A DNA stretch of 64,000 bases, taken from NCBI RefSeq assembly GCF_030272615.1, contig NC_081407.1, positions 264,354,574-264,418,573 on the forward strand, written 5' to 3'. Below, piece by piece: positions 33,301-44,531 of the stretch. The translations under genes were made by a program, and so were the position numbers. The notes beneath the pieces are model-generated. The model did not search any database, was not told the DNA's origin, and saw only the letters and a list, made by a program, of their open reading frames with translations. Source of the DNA: Cryptomeria japonica (lineage: Eukaryota; Streptophyta; Pinopsida; Cupressales; Cupressaceae). Each line of letters starts with the position of its first letter. The first letter of the stretch is position 1.

Positions 33301-34742
33301 TGTAGATCATGAAATTGAAAATCATCAAAATAATAGAAATTAGGACAACCACAAAACCTAAAGCTGCTATGAAAGTAATCCCAATCCAATCAATGAAGAC
33401 ATAAAGACAAGATATTCAAATCAAATGAAATCAAAGCAAACCGACGCATATATCTCCTTCATGTGGCTCCATTGTTCTTCTTTCACCTTCAAATTTGATG
33501 TGGATCTCACCTACAAGTGCAAAATGCAAGTGGAAAGCAAGTTGTTGATGAAATTCACAGTATAAGGTTACTCGAAAATGTGATTGATTGATTGATCTCT
33601 TCATTGAAGAAAATCATCCAATTTATAGACAAATTGGAGAGAGGACAAGATTAGCATGAAGAGATTTGAAAGGAAATTCAAATCAATAATGGCAAAATTA
33701 TGACAAATGTATGACAATTTCTATGCAAGGCATATGACAAATTATGACAAATTATGACAAGATTGAAATGCCATTCCCATGAAATTAGGGGAAATATTAG
33801 AAAAATTAAAGAAAATAGGAGAAATAGAAATTAGGTGAATTAATTAATAGTTTTTCATCCATTAATTAATTCATGAAAGAGACCTAGGACTAAATAAATA
33901 GATTTATTTAACCCATACAGAAGAAGAAAATGATTAAATGAACATATCATACAACCCTAGAAATAAGAGGACAAGGAATTAGGTCAAGACAATAAGAAAT
34001 TAATGTAGGTTTGATCATGATTCTAATTGACAAAGGACTAATGTTGATAAATGATTGAGATTGGTTGACAAAAATCAATGACAAATTGACCAAGATTGAC
34101 AAGGAGATCAAATTGATAGGTGCCAACTGACGAGGAACAATGACTAATCGATCCAAATTGACATGATTGAAAAGGACAAGGATTGTTGACGAATCAATCG
34201 CAAAATGACAAGATTGAAAAGGACAAAGATCGATGATGAATCGATCACAAAATGATGAGATTGACAAGGACAAGGATTGATGACGAATCGATCACAAAAT
34301 GACAAGGCTGACAAGGACAAGGATCGATGACGAATCGATCACAAAATGACAAGGCTGACAAGGACAAGGATCGATGACGAATCGATCACAAAATGACAAG
34401 GCTAACAAGCTAAAGATGATTGAAAGATTGACAAGAGGAAAAAACCCTAATTCCATCATCAATTAGGATTGACGATGTCCAAAATGATGATAAATGAGCA
34501 TGCACCATGATGCAACAGGATAAGATCAACCAAAATCATGACTGAAAATTGCTATCAACAAGACCTAATTCGAAAGCGAGAAAAATGAGGAATGCAGAAG
34601 AAGGACTAGATGCTTGCAAATGATAAAGACCAAGTGCGCAACATAGAAGAAATGTTAATGCAATGCAAGAACCCTAAAATAAGGCAATGTGCAAGTGTTA
34701 AAGTATGACTCCACAAGCGTTGACCATTTTTAGACATCTACA
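33301..34742 (-). repeat. gypsy-2 3' LTR
   Basis: 1442 bp, TGTAGATCATG..GACATCTACA on the plus strand. TATA box (TATAAAT on the minus strand) at 33621-33627. At about 34161-34410 lie roughly five copies of a 47-bp unit built around GGATCGATGACGAATCGATC. The other LTR has about four copies, which explains part of the length difference. Confidence 0.94.
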
Positions 34743-34757
34743 TTTTGCCCCTCTTTG
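34743..34757 (-). other. gypsy-2 polypurine tract
   Basis: On the minus strand CAAAGAGGGGCAAAA immediately precedes the 3' LTR start TGTAGATG. It fixes the orientation of the element. Confidence 0.85.
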
Positions 34758-35025
34758 AGACAATGCGATTCTAAGCGTTGTTTCAAAGAAAATTAATGAA
34801 AATGCCCCAGACAATAACAATGACATATGAATGCCCCCTCAAGGAATTGGCCGGAAAAATTCAGAAAAGAGGCCAAGTGATCGATAAGAATGACAGAAGA
34901 TGATAGGTTCAAACAGATCAAAAATCAAAGGTCAGATGCACAAAGAACAAGCATTGGAAGGCACAAAAAACCATGACCATCATAAGATGGAGAGCATGCA
35001 CGTCCATCTAGGTACTGACAAAGAT

Positions 35026-35034
35026 CTATATAAG
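35026..35034 (+). promoter_or_regulatory. TATA box of the antisense PMD gene
   Basis: CTATATAAG on the plus strand, about 520 nt upstream of the PMD start codon and outside the LTR. It is a strong TATA-box match. With the leader array that follows, it suggests an independent antisense transcription unit. Transcription itself cannot be seen from sequence. Confidence 0.5.
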
Positions 35035-35287
35035 AGACAAGGAGAAGGAAAAGAGTTCATTTGCACTAGCCAAAGTGGAGGAGTTATTGCTTAGGAAAAA
35101 GGACCCTTGCAGAGAGATGGCAAGCATTCCAATGGCAGATCACCTTGGGGAATGTGTATGCACCTACAGACGACTGAACGACGTGGGAGCAGCGGTATGT
35201 AGCTCAAAAACCCATATGTTCAATTTCATGAAGTTTGCTTGATTGTGGGACATTGCAGGGCCCACAAGGGAGGGAAAAATGTAGATC

Positions 35288-35345
35288 TGCGCCTGTGTGG
35301 GCACATTCTGCGCCTACGTAATGATGTTCTATGCCTGTGTAAGGT
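35288..35345 (+). repeat. 21-nt array in the antisense gene leader
   Basis: Three units start at 35288, 35309 and 35330, exactly 21 nt apart: TGCGCCTGTGT, TGCGCCTACGT and TATGCCTGTGTAAGG, with TTCT before the second and third. The same unit type occurs, in the sense direction of gag, in the gag leader of the same element (57208-57291, minus strand). Confidence 0.8.
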
Positions 35346-35551
35346 ACATAGGCACAACTTGATGTTGCACAAGTGCAATTGTGCACTTAGGACTCTAGTT
35401 TGACCGAAAACAGCGTGCAGATGATCTTGAAAGGAGGGATAAGGGTAGGATAGGTCAAAAATAGATAAGAAAACCCTGATTGGTGTAGGAAACAAGGAAA
35501 TGCAGCTCTTAGGAGAAAACCCTAAAACTGACAAATTATGTCCCAATTGTG

Positions 35552-37456
35552 ATGCAGAGTCGACAGTATCCATTGATTGCGCGGGAGAACAGACCCGACT
35601 GCTTCATGTTGCGATACAGACTCAGAAGTACTGACAAAGATACATTAGCAGGACTTGGATTATACTACATTATGTACATGCCTGAGATTAGGGAAAACAC
35701 AGGACTTCTCACTGCATTGGCCGAGCGACGGTATTCAGAGACTTCCTCATTCCATCTTCCAACTGGAGAGGCGACTGTGACACTAGAGGATGTGTGGCAT
35801 ATCCTCCACATTCTAATTCATGGGGAGATGGTAGTGTATGACCCAGCAACAGGGAGAGACTCTTTGTGCAGGTTATTCAAGTGTGACGTAGATGACCTTG
35901 ATATCATAGAGAGGGAGATCCGCTGGGAGACCATGGTAGCAGAGTATGATCAGTGATATGTGGTGATAGAAATGGTTATGGCATGCCTATTAGCAGGTGA
36001 CAGACGAGGACATGGATTCCCTATCAGATGGGGAAGAGTGTTAGAGTGGACGGCGACAGAGGGGACTGTATACGCATGGGGACCATGTGTGCTTGCCATG
36101 CTATATTTTCAGTTGCATCAGATAGCATATCAGAGGGTACAGACCTTGAGCTATGGGGTCACACTTTTATAGGTATGGGCATTTGAGCACATAGCCATAT
36201 GTCAGCTGATTACAGAGAGACAGGTAGTACCACATCGACCATATGTGTACTGCTATGGGGGAGCGCTAAGACAGGGTTCATTCGGATACATATTGTATTG
36301 GCGACATGAGCTAGACAGGTTGAGAGATTTCACATGGAGGCCATATCATGATTGCCCTAGATGGTCAAATGATGGTGATGAGCTACCATATTGCAGATAG
36401 GAGAGATACCTAATTGGGTGACCAGTGAATTGCCAGAGAGTGATTGAGATGTATCTGCTAGAGAGAGTTAGACGATAGTTTGGAGAGAGGCAGGATGTAC
36501 CGATAGGGACTGCACACTTTGCCCGATCCCACAGAGAGACAAGTTAGTGGGGGAGGATGATTCAGCCACACATAGCATATGCCGACTTCACATAGCTATA
36601 GCAAAGACAGTGGGATTGGAGATCAAGTGTGGTAGATGTCAGGACGACAGAGAGATATGAGCGATGGTTTGCACGACATCAGCCAATGCCATTGACGAAT
36701 CCTAATATTACAATACCTAGGAGATAGGAGGACTTCCCACTCGCTGGAGAGGAGGAGGATGACAACAAGGGAGAGGAGGAGGGAGATGATGAGGAGGAAG
36801 ATGATGAGGACGAGGGGGATGAGGATGAGGGGGATGAGGAGGCTGAGGAGGACGATGAGGGAAAGGAAAGTCCTAGGTGCACGCAGAGAGATGAGCCAGA
36901 TCCAGCAGATCATGAGGCATTGCAGGATATACCCATAGCGTAGGAGATAGCTAGCATAGAGGAGATGCATATATGTAGGGTCACCATAGTGAGTCAGTAT
37001 GATTAAATTGCTACATTAGAGAGACAGAATGCTATCTTGAGGACAGAGCAGGATCAATGGTCAACTGAGAGGGATAGGTATAGAGCAAAGATAGCCAGGC
37101 TGACAGTGGCTCGAGATACAGCGATAGCCTAGGCACAACAAGCAGAGCAGAGAGTGACCGAGTATGTTGGGTCGATTAGGGATGCTAGTGCGCTTGGTAT
37201 GGCACAGATGTTATTAGAGGTAGGAGATGAGATGCACCATTTGAGAACTCTATATGAGAGTGCAGTTCCACCAGAGCAGAGAGCAACATCATATCGGTCA
37301 CGATCGAGGACAGAGAGCAGGCCACGCTCTTGGAGGTCAGTGAACAGCATGGGGGTGAGTGGACCTATGAGACCACCACAGCCAAGACCAGGGACAGGAG
37401 GGGCTTCATCCTCAAGACATGGTAGGGATGAGGAGGACAGAGGGAGCACCCAGTGA
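35552..37456 (+). pseudogene. Antisense plant mobile domain (PMD) protein in gypsy-2
   Basis: A single plus-strand frame of about 635 codons from ATG 35552 to 37456, antisense to the retrotransposon, with about a dozen in-frame stops (most TAG) and no frameshift. Residues about 45-90 read LTALAERRYSETSSFHLPTG, EATVTLEDVWHIL and HGEMVVYD, the signature of the plant mobile domain known from MAIN-like proteins and plant transposons. GYILYWRHELDRLRDFTWRPY follows. Then an acidic stretch rich in Glu/Asp (36740-36870), a possible coiled coil (ATLERQNAILRTEQDQWSTE) and an Arg/Ser/Pro tail. Tat elements are known to carry extra antisense ORFs at this place. Its role in the element is unknown. Confidence 0.8.
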
Positions 37457-39446
37457 TAGAGGCATGCACTCCTTATGATAGAGACATATACAGTTTGATA
37501 TTATGTACGTAGCCTGCGGGCCATACGTAGGACAAACAGTCCAATTTTGTACTCCGATATTTTTCTCTTTGTTTTGATATATGATATGATATGCAACTAT
37601 ATGATGGGATGCAATGTGTTATGGCTTATGTTTACTTTCCATGTATGGATGTCTTATGCACCATCTATGTACTATCTTTGTAACATGTATGAATGTTGTT
37701 TATGTTTGTGATATATTTATAAGATGAAATGGATAAAATGCTTTGTATAGGCTTGATATAATGCAAATGTACTAACCAATGAATGCAGGATGCAGCTTAT
37801 TTTGTATTTATTTTATATTTTTTAGAGATCGGAGAACTAGACCAAATTGACTGCCAAGACTGATGGAAGAAATGTTAGTAAGAAGAAAGTAGACAGAGGA
37901 TAGTTAGAGATGAAGGAAAACTTGCTTTCATAAATGCACATAAGTAGGTGAGAACCTTTATTTATTGTAGGAAAGCGGATGCAAAGCATCATGGCATTGA
38001 AGGCCAGAGCTGGAACGCAACCCCTTTTGCAAAAGACAGACACATCATACACAAGGAATGAGTGAAGCATCCTAGGGTGCATACATCAAGGGTCAAGGTA
38101 TGTGCAGTGTTCACAAAGCGAATGTACTTATCACAGACACCCAATGATATAGTTTCCCCAGTTTGTGACAAACATTCCACAAACAACAAACACAACAAAA
38201 AAAGGAAAGGGACCATGAACCATCCCGGTCACTCTAAATCACTCAATGACATCATCGAGCAACATAGGAACATGATCGAAGCCAAAGATAAATCAGTAAA
38301 AAGATAAGACTCGCAAATTCAACCAAATCAAACAAACAGTCTGATCGTCATTGTCAAAAGTGGAAAACAAGAATGATCATGCTGTCTAGTTTCAGGGAAT
38401 GCGGTACCCCGTCGAAGACAGGACACAGTCTGGTTTCGAGTATACCACACCCTATATAAGACCCATGATAATGTTGACAAGGACCAATGGTAATGTTGAT
38501 GCTATTTGGATTGATGTGACAACTATGATCAGGTTGAATGCTCGCTTGGTCAAATAGTTCATCTGTTAATGTGTGATTTGTTAAGCATAGTGTTTGATTG
38601 ATTGTCGTTGGATGTATGCTCAGTGATCTGTCTATGCACAAAGGGGACCATTTATTGACAAAATGCAAAATGCCAAAGAAATTATTTTTGGATTTTGATG
38701 TTTTTCACTTTGTAGGAATTTCAAGTTTTTTTTTTAACAATTTTTTTGTTCGTTTTTCAGGACTTTATTTGACTTTTTAGGGATTTCTTTCAAGACATTA
38801 TTTGATTTTTAGGGATTTTTTCAGGACATTATATGATTTTTAGGGATTTTTTTAGGACATTTTTTGATTTTTAGGGATTTTTTCAGAACATTTTTTGATT
38901 TTTAGGGATTTTTTCAGGACATTATATGATAAGAAAGCTCCAGTCCGCACGCAGCAATAACTCTAGTAATTGATCATGACAAGGGGTGTGCACCCAATGA
39001 AAATTTCAAAGACATATACAGCGACCAGGACCAAAACATATGCACAAGGACTGGAAACTTGAGTATGCAAGTCAATGATGTTGACCAATCACAGGCCTGG
39101 AACAAAACATTGGGTTAGGGCAAGGATAATCGTGATAAACCTGCAGGGGGGAAAGTACAGCTAGGAGTCATGATAGATAACGGAGCAATAGTATTTTACA
39201 CATGGTGCCTATTTGCTAGGTTTTCACCATGGTACTTGCCCAAAGTGCCTGTTTGCCAGGTTTTCACTAGAGGGTGAATTATTTTTCTTTACTCTTTTTT
39301 TTTTTTTTTCCATTTTTATGACTTTTTTGATTTTTTTATATTTTTGAGCTTTTGATTTTTTTGTATTTTTGAGCTTTTGATTTTTTTTTGTATTTTTTCA
39401 GGATCATATTGAAGAACTGGTGATAGAAAAACTATGCCCAGTACTT
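37457..39446. other. gypsy-2 spacer between PMD gene and integrase
   Basis: About 2 kb without a supported gene. It may contain the 3' ends of both the sense (pol) and antisense (PMD) transcripts. It holds the 31-bp tandem repeat (38771-38930), a doubled phrase (TTTGCTAGGTTTTCAC at 39212 and TTTGCCAGGTTTTCAC at 39251) and a T-rich tract (39290-39400). Confidence 0.6.
38771..38930 (+). repeat. 31-bp T-rich tandem repeat
   Basis: Unit GATTTTTAGGGATTTTTTCA followed by GGACATTATAT. Anchors at 38804, 38835, 38866 and 38897 are exactly 31 bp apart, with a partial copy at 38928 and a diverged copy at 38771 (33-bp step). About five copies. Confidence 0.9.
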
Positions 39447-40560
39447 TCAAAGGTGCATGCTATTTACAGGATCTGACAGAGGTTCACCGTCTGGGGTTGC
39501 AAGTTGATATGCCCCCGAACCATAGGCTGCAATAACTATGAAAGGCCGAACCCAATTAGGCTCAAATTTTCCTTTGATGATGTCAGTAGATTGTGTATTC
39601 TTTGAGTTTGCCTTTAGGACCAAGTCTCCCACTTCAAAGTGTCGCCCTTTGACCTTCTTATTATAAGAGCGATGGAGATGGTTTTGATATGCTTGCAAAT
39701 GTGTCAGGGCTGTCTAACGTTTCTCATCTAACATCTCAAGCTAATGTAGCCTAGAGACTCTGTGCATCTCATCATCAATCAAATGTTGCAGGGAAACATG
39801 CAAAGAGGGAATTTCCACTTCCAAGGGTAAAATGGCTTCCGCACCATACACCAAGGAATAAGGTGTTGTGCTAGTAGGTGTGCGGATGGAAGTGCGATAA
39901 TCCTATAGTGCTGGATTCAACTGTACATGCCAATCTCGACCAGTGTTATTGATAACCTTTTTCAAGATCTTAATGATGGTTTTATTTGATGCTTCGACTT
40001 GACCATTACTTTGTGGATAGTAAGGACTGGAGAAACGGTGTTGGATGCGAAACTTTTCACAGAGTTCCTTGACATCTTTATTTTTGAATGGACGATCATT
40101 ATCTATGACTATTGCAAGGGGAACCCCATATTTGCATATGATATAATTCAGTAGAAACTTTGAAATTTGAACACCAGTGATATAGGTCATAGGGATAGCC
40201 TCGATCCATTTTGTAAAGTATTATGTGGATGTGATGATGAATTTGTGTCCATTTGCAGATGTCGGGTGAATCTTGCCAATAAGATCCAATCCCCATTGAG
40301 AAAAGGGCCACAGAGATATGACAGAGTGAAGTTATTGAGCTGGTGCATGAATGTAATTTCCGTGTATTTGACATTTGTAGCATTTCTTGACAAAATCATG
40401 AGCATCCTTTTCCATAGTGGGCCAATAATATCCAGCATGAACCAACTTTTTAGCTAGACTCAGACCATTGAAATGGCCCCCACATATACCATCATGAACC
40501 TCACGTAAAGCTGTTTGTGCCTCGTCAGAATCCAAACACCTGAGGAGGGTGTGGTCAAAG
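39447..40560 (-). pseudogene. gypsy-2 integrase
   Basis: DDE integrase of Ty3/gypsy type. HHCC zinc finger: LREVHDGICGGHFNG and CYKCQIHG (40332-40535). Core: TKWIEAIPMTYITG-type text, VIDNDRPFKNKDVKELCEKF (second Asp) and YYPQSNGQVEASNKTIIKIL (catalytic Glu) in 39903-40190. The C-terminal part at 39447-39698 has GRHFEVGDLVLKANSK and NWVRPFIVIAAYGSGAYQL, a GPY/F-like module, and ends ...SMHL. The zinc finger and core lie in different frames, and stops separate the core from the C-terminus. Better preserved than in gypsy-1 but not fully open. Confidence 0.88.
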
Positions 40561-40760
40561 GAACGACGATAAAGGGTGTATGCGATGATGACATATTTGG
40601 CAGTTTAGCGTATGAAGGCTCGGTGTTGGTTAGAGGAAAGGTTAGGTGATAAGGTTTGGGATTTCAAATACCAATAGATTTCATTGTACCACAGGGAATT
40701 AGGACCAACAAGAACACACATCAAATCTGCTGTCGAAATTTCAAAAGAAGGCACCAGCAA

Positions 40761-41230
40761 CTATTCGACCAAAAATTCACATATGTCCCTATTGTGGGGC
40801 ATATTTAACATGGAAGCAATAGTTGCCATAGCATCTGCTGACTTGTTTTGGATTCTTGGAACTTGACTAAAATGGATATCAGTAAATTTTGTTTTGACAA
40901 AATCCACCATATGCTTGTAGGGAATAAGCTTTTCATCTTTTGTTGTATAGTCATCATTCACTTGACGGATGACTAACTGGGAATCTCCATAGACTTGCAA
41001 ATGTGTAATGTTCCATTGGATTGCTATTCTGAGTCCTGTGACCAAAGCTTTGTATTCTGCAATATTATTGGTGCAATCAAAAGTTATTCTATAGGATTTG
41101 GGAATAGCATCACCGTGAGGGGTTACAAATAAAATACCTACCCCTGACCCGAATTTGTTATGGGATCCATCAAAATATAATTTCCATTCATTAGAAGATG
41201 TGACAGCAAAGACTGATTCATCTGGAAAAT
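40761..41230 (-). CDS. gypsy-2 second (archaeal-type) RNase H
   Basis: An intact domain inside the open frame 40761-41441. Catalytic residues are all present: WKLYFDGSHNKFG (Asp, about 41150-41195), NNIAEYKALVTG (Glu), LQVYGDSQLVI (Asp, about 40975-41000) and NKSADAMATI (Asp, about 40810-40845). The frame begins in the RT-linked RNase H tail (LAKWVMILSEFDIEYIDRK, about 41310-41370). This duplicated RNase H is the mark of the Tat branch. It lies between RT/RNase H and integrase, as in gypsy-1. Confidence 0.88.
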
Positions 41231-42560
41231 CAGTCACCATTGGATGATCATCATGAATAGGTGCCTCTGCAAGTTGATCTGCTATGATTTGTCCTTTTAT
41301 TGCCTTTCTGTCAATGTACTCAATATCAAACTCACTTAGGATCATAACCCACTTTGCCAGGTGACCCATCAAAGCTTCCCTACTAAGCAAGTATTTCAAG
41401 GGATCAATTTTTGCAACTAACAATGTCTGATGATTTAACATATAGTGTCAAAGCTTCTGTGTTGCAAATACCACTACTAAACATGCCCGTTCAATGGTTG
41501 AATAATTCAGTTCATAGCCCACTAGTGTCCGACTGATATAATAAATAGCCTATTCTTTGCCTTTCTCATCTTGTTGGGATAAGAGAGCTCCCAGTGTTGT
41601 TTCAGTTGCAGAGATATACAATATTAATGGCTTCCCTGCTATAGGAGGCATTAGAATAGGTGGTGACATCAGATAATCCTTAAGAGTTTGAAATGCTGAT
41701 TAACATTGCTTAGTCCATTTAAAAGTGACACCTTTATGCAATAAATGTTGGAAGGGATGACATTTGTCTGCCAAGTGAGCTATAAACCAGCGGATTGACT
41801 GTAACTTCCCTTGTAGACTTCTTAGTTGACAGAGATTGGAAGGAGGCATATCCATTATTGCTTTAACTTTTTCTGGGTCCACTTCTATGCCTCTGTGAGA
41901 AACAATGTACCCTAATAATTTGCCGGCTGTGACACCAAAGACACATTTCTTTGGGTTGAGTCTGAGCTTGTAGGTTTCCATTCGATCAAAGATTGGGCCA
42001 AGGATGGCTAGATGACTATCTCTTGTGACGGATTTGCATAATAGGTCATCAACATAGTCTTCCATCAAAGTATGCATAAAATCATGGAAAATTGTTGTCA
42101 TAGCTCTTTGATATGTTGCTCCAGCATTTTTAAGGCCAAAGGGCATCACATTCCAATAGTAGGTACCCCAAGCACATGTGAATGCAGTCTTATGTTGATC
42201 TTCAGGAGCAATGCGAATTTGATTATATCCGAAAAAACCATCCATCAATGATAGCATCTCATATCCGGCAGTCATGTCAACTATGATGTCTATATTCGGC
42301 AGTGGAAAGTCATCTTTAGGGCATGCTTTATTGAGATCCCTAAAATCCGTACAGATTTTGATGCCCCCAGTTACTTTGCTAACTAGTACCAAATTTGAAA
42401 TCCAATCTGCATAATCAATTGGTCTGATAAAGCCCACATCTAATAATTTTTTGAGTTCTACTTTGACTAAGAGAGCCACCTGGGGATGCATCTTTCTGAG
42501 TTTTTGTTTCACGGGCTTGGCATCTAGTTTTAATGGAAAGTGATGAAGGACTAATTTTGG
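41231..42560 (-). pseudogene. gypsy-2 reverse transcriptase and RNase H
   Basis: RT is open from 42560 down to 41700: KLRKMHPQVALLVKVELKKL, ICTDFRDLNKACPKDDFPLP, MDGFFGYNQIRIAPEDQHKT, VMPFGLKNAGATYQRAM and the catalytic MEDYVDDLLCKS (about 42030-42070). LRLNPKKCVFGVTAGKLLGY and the connection text follow. A stop at 41700 starts the RNase H part (ILYISATETTLGALLSQQDE), which has three stops by 41440. YVDD and the flanking residues are intact, so the damage is recent compared with gypsy-1. Confidence 0.9.
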
Positions 42561-43430
42561 ATCAAGGCCAGGCATATCTGTATAAGACCATGCAAAACTA
42601 ATCTTCTTCTTGAGAAAGAAATTGACAAAATCTATCTTTTCTTGTTTTGATAGAGAAGCAGCAAAATGAATGACCTTAGGGTTGTCAGGTGTACCCAAAT
42701 TTATCTCTTCAGTCATTTCCACAAGCAATGTTGATTTATCCTGACTTGATGAGGGTATGTCCAATCTTCCACCTTTGGGCACCTCAGAGAGGTTTTCACC
42801 CGCAGGTACGTCTTTTATTTTTACTTTTCCATGGTCACAGAGTGCCTTATGGTTTTCACTCAAAAACCCATTCTTTTGATTTTTTACTTTTTCTTTTTCT
42901 TTTTCATTTTTATGACTAGAAGATGGAGTTGACTCCCCAAAATATGTTGTGGAATCTAAATCAATAGCAAACCCTGCCTTATGATGGCCTTGTGGTATAC
43001 CTTCCTGTATTCCAAGGAATTCTGCAATTGCTTCGTCATTTTGAAAACAATCCAATTTGAGTGGTTCTTGTTGGTCATGTTGGATAAGCTGTGGATAGAC
43101 AAGGGGTATGTCATCATCAGTTTCAAGGAGAGTTAGGGCCGAGATGGTAAGGATAAGAATGTTCATGGTATCACTATCTGAACTGCTCGTATCTGATTCG
43201 AAGCTTGGGTCCCAGAATGACTCTATCCAAGCATTAGGACACGTTTTGGGAGGGGGAGTTATTTCATGTTTGTCTTCCAGGGGCAAATCATCAGGGTCAA
43301 GGAAAACATTTGCAAGGGCATAGGAGCTAGAAGAAAAGGAACTCCATTCCCATTCATTGGAATCAGTTTCAGGTTGGGGATCCTCAGGTGTTGTTTCATC
43401 ATCAAAGTCACGCCCCTTTCCACACGTGGT
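42561..43430 (-). CDS. gypsy-2 protease-RT linker
   Basis: The N-terminal half of the open frame 41700-43541. Rich in Asp, Ser, Pro and Lys with no recognised domain. It shares DHGKVKIKDVPAGENLSE and GRLDIPSSS with the corresponding part of gypsy-1 (2961-3933), which shows that the linker has a conserved motif near its end. Function unknown. Confidence 0.65.
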
Positions 43431-44531
43431 CACTTTGGTAGATGAAGTTCCAATTCGCAATGGTACAAAACCTAACCCTAAAGTTGGATGTCGCATCTTA
43501 GGTATAATAGGTTCTAGTCTTCCTTTCTTGTCAGGGCCCAAACCACTACAACCATCATATCCCTTTTTCTACATTATAGTAAACCCTTTTCCATACCGCT
43601 CCACTGGCAATTTGACAGGTGGTGTATCAGTTTGATCCTTATAAAGCCAATCAATTACATCACCATCCAAAGTTTCCTTGTTAAGTTCACCCCATTTTGT
43701 AAATGTAGTGGGGGGCTGATATTGAATGACTGTCATAGGTTCCTTTTGCAACAAATGTGGTTTGCCATGTGATTTTGGAGATATTGGTAAATTCCCAATG
43801 AGGAATGTTTGAGCCATTGAATACTCTCCGCATCCTTGGTCCTGTATCTTCAATTTTCCTTTAACAACATCTAACAACTTATTAGGATCCACATAATTAT
43901 GTGAGTGGGCCTCTCTATTGCCTGGGACTTGTTGCTGCAGGGAATCTTTTAGATTAGCACAAAATTGAAATGGATTACAATCTCCTGGAATTGTTATCTC
44001 AGTCCCATTGTAAGGATATTTTAAACACTGATGATAAGTAGATGGAACTGCTTTCATTGCTTGGATCCACGGATGGCCAAGAATCATATTGTAAGGGAGA
44101 TCAAGGTCTAGGACCTGCAGGAAAGTGTTTTCTGTCACTGAACCTACTCTGATAGGCAATGAAATTACCCCTTTAGATGGGTGCTCAGCATCATCATATG
44201 CTTTGATTGTTATTCTTCTGGAAGAATCAATGTCATTTTTTGTATAACCAAGACCAATGACTACTCTCAAGGTGCAGATGTTAAGACCTGCTCCGCCATC
44301 TATCAAGACTTGTCGGATCTTGCAATTATGGATAAAGACTTCAAGATGTAAAGGATCATTATGAGGGAGCTTACCAGGGGAAATGTCGTTATTAGAAAAG
44401 GCAACGTGTTGGGAAATAGCAAGATGTCCAATTCGGGCTTGAAACTGGTCAACATCAATGTCTGTCAGAATGGTGGACTCAGTTAAAGCTTTATCTAGGA
44501 CTGCGCGATGCATAGGGGACATTTTTAACAA
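43431..44531 (-). pseudogene. gypsy-2 aspartic protease plus G-patch
   Basis: Frame 43569-44531: LDKALTESTILTDIDVDQFQ, then the active site VLIDGGAGLNICTLRVVIGL (about 44270-44325) and YNMILGHPWIQAMKAVPSTY (about 44030-44090). Near the C-terminus ERYGKGFTIM is followed by a TAG stop at 43569, then KKGYDGCSGLGPDKKGRLEP in the next open piece. Together these give a G-patch motif with its glycines. A protease followed by a G-patch is the arrangement known from betaretroviruses; here it occurs in a plant gypsy element. One stop is the only break. Confidence 0.86.

Noticed and set aside
36623-36970. Minus-strand ORFs with long Ser/Leu/Ile runs (SSSSSASSSPSSSS)
   Set aside because: Mirror image of the acidic GAG/GAT-rich part of the antisense PMD gene, not a separate gene.
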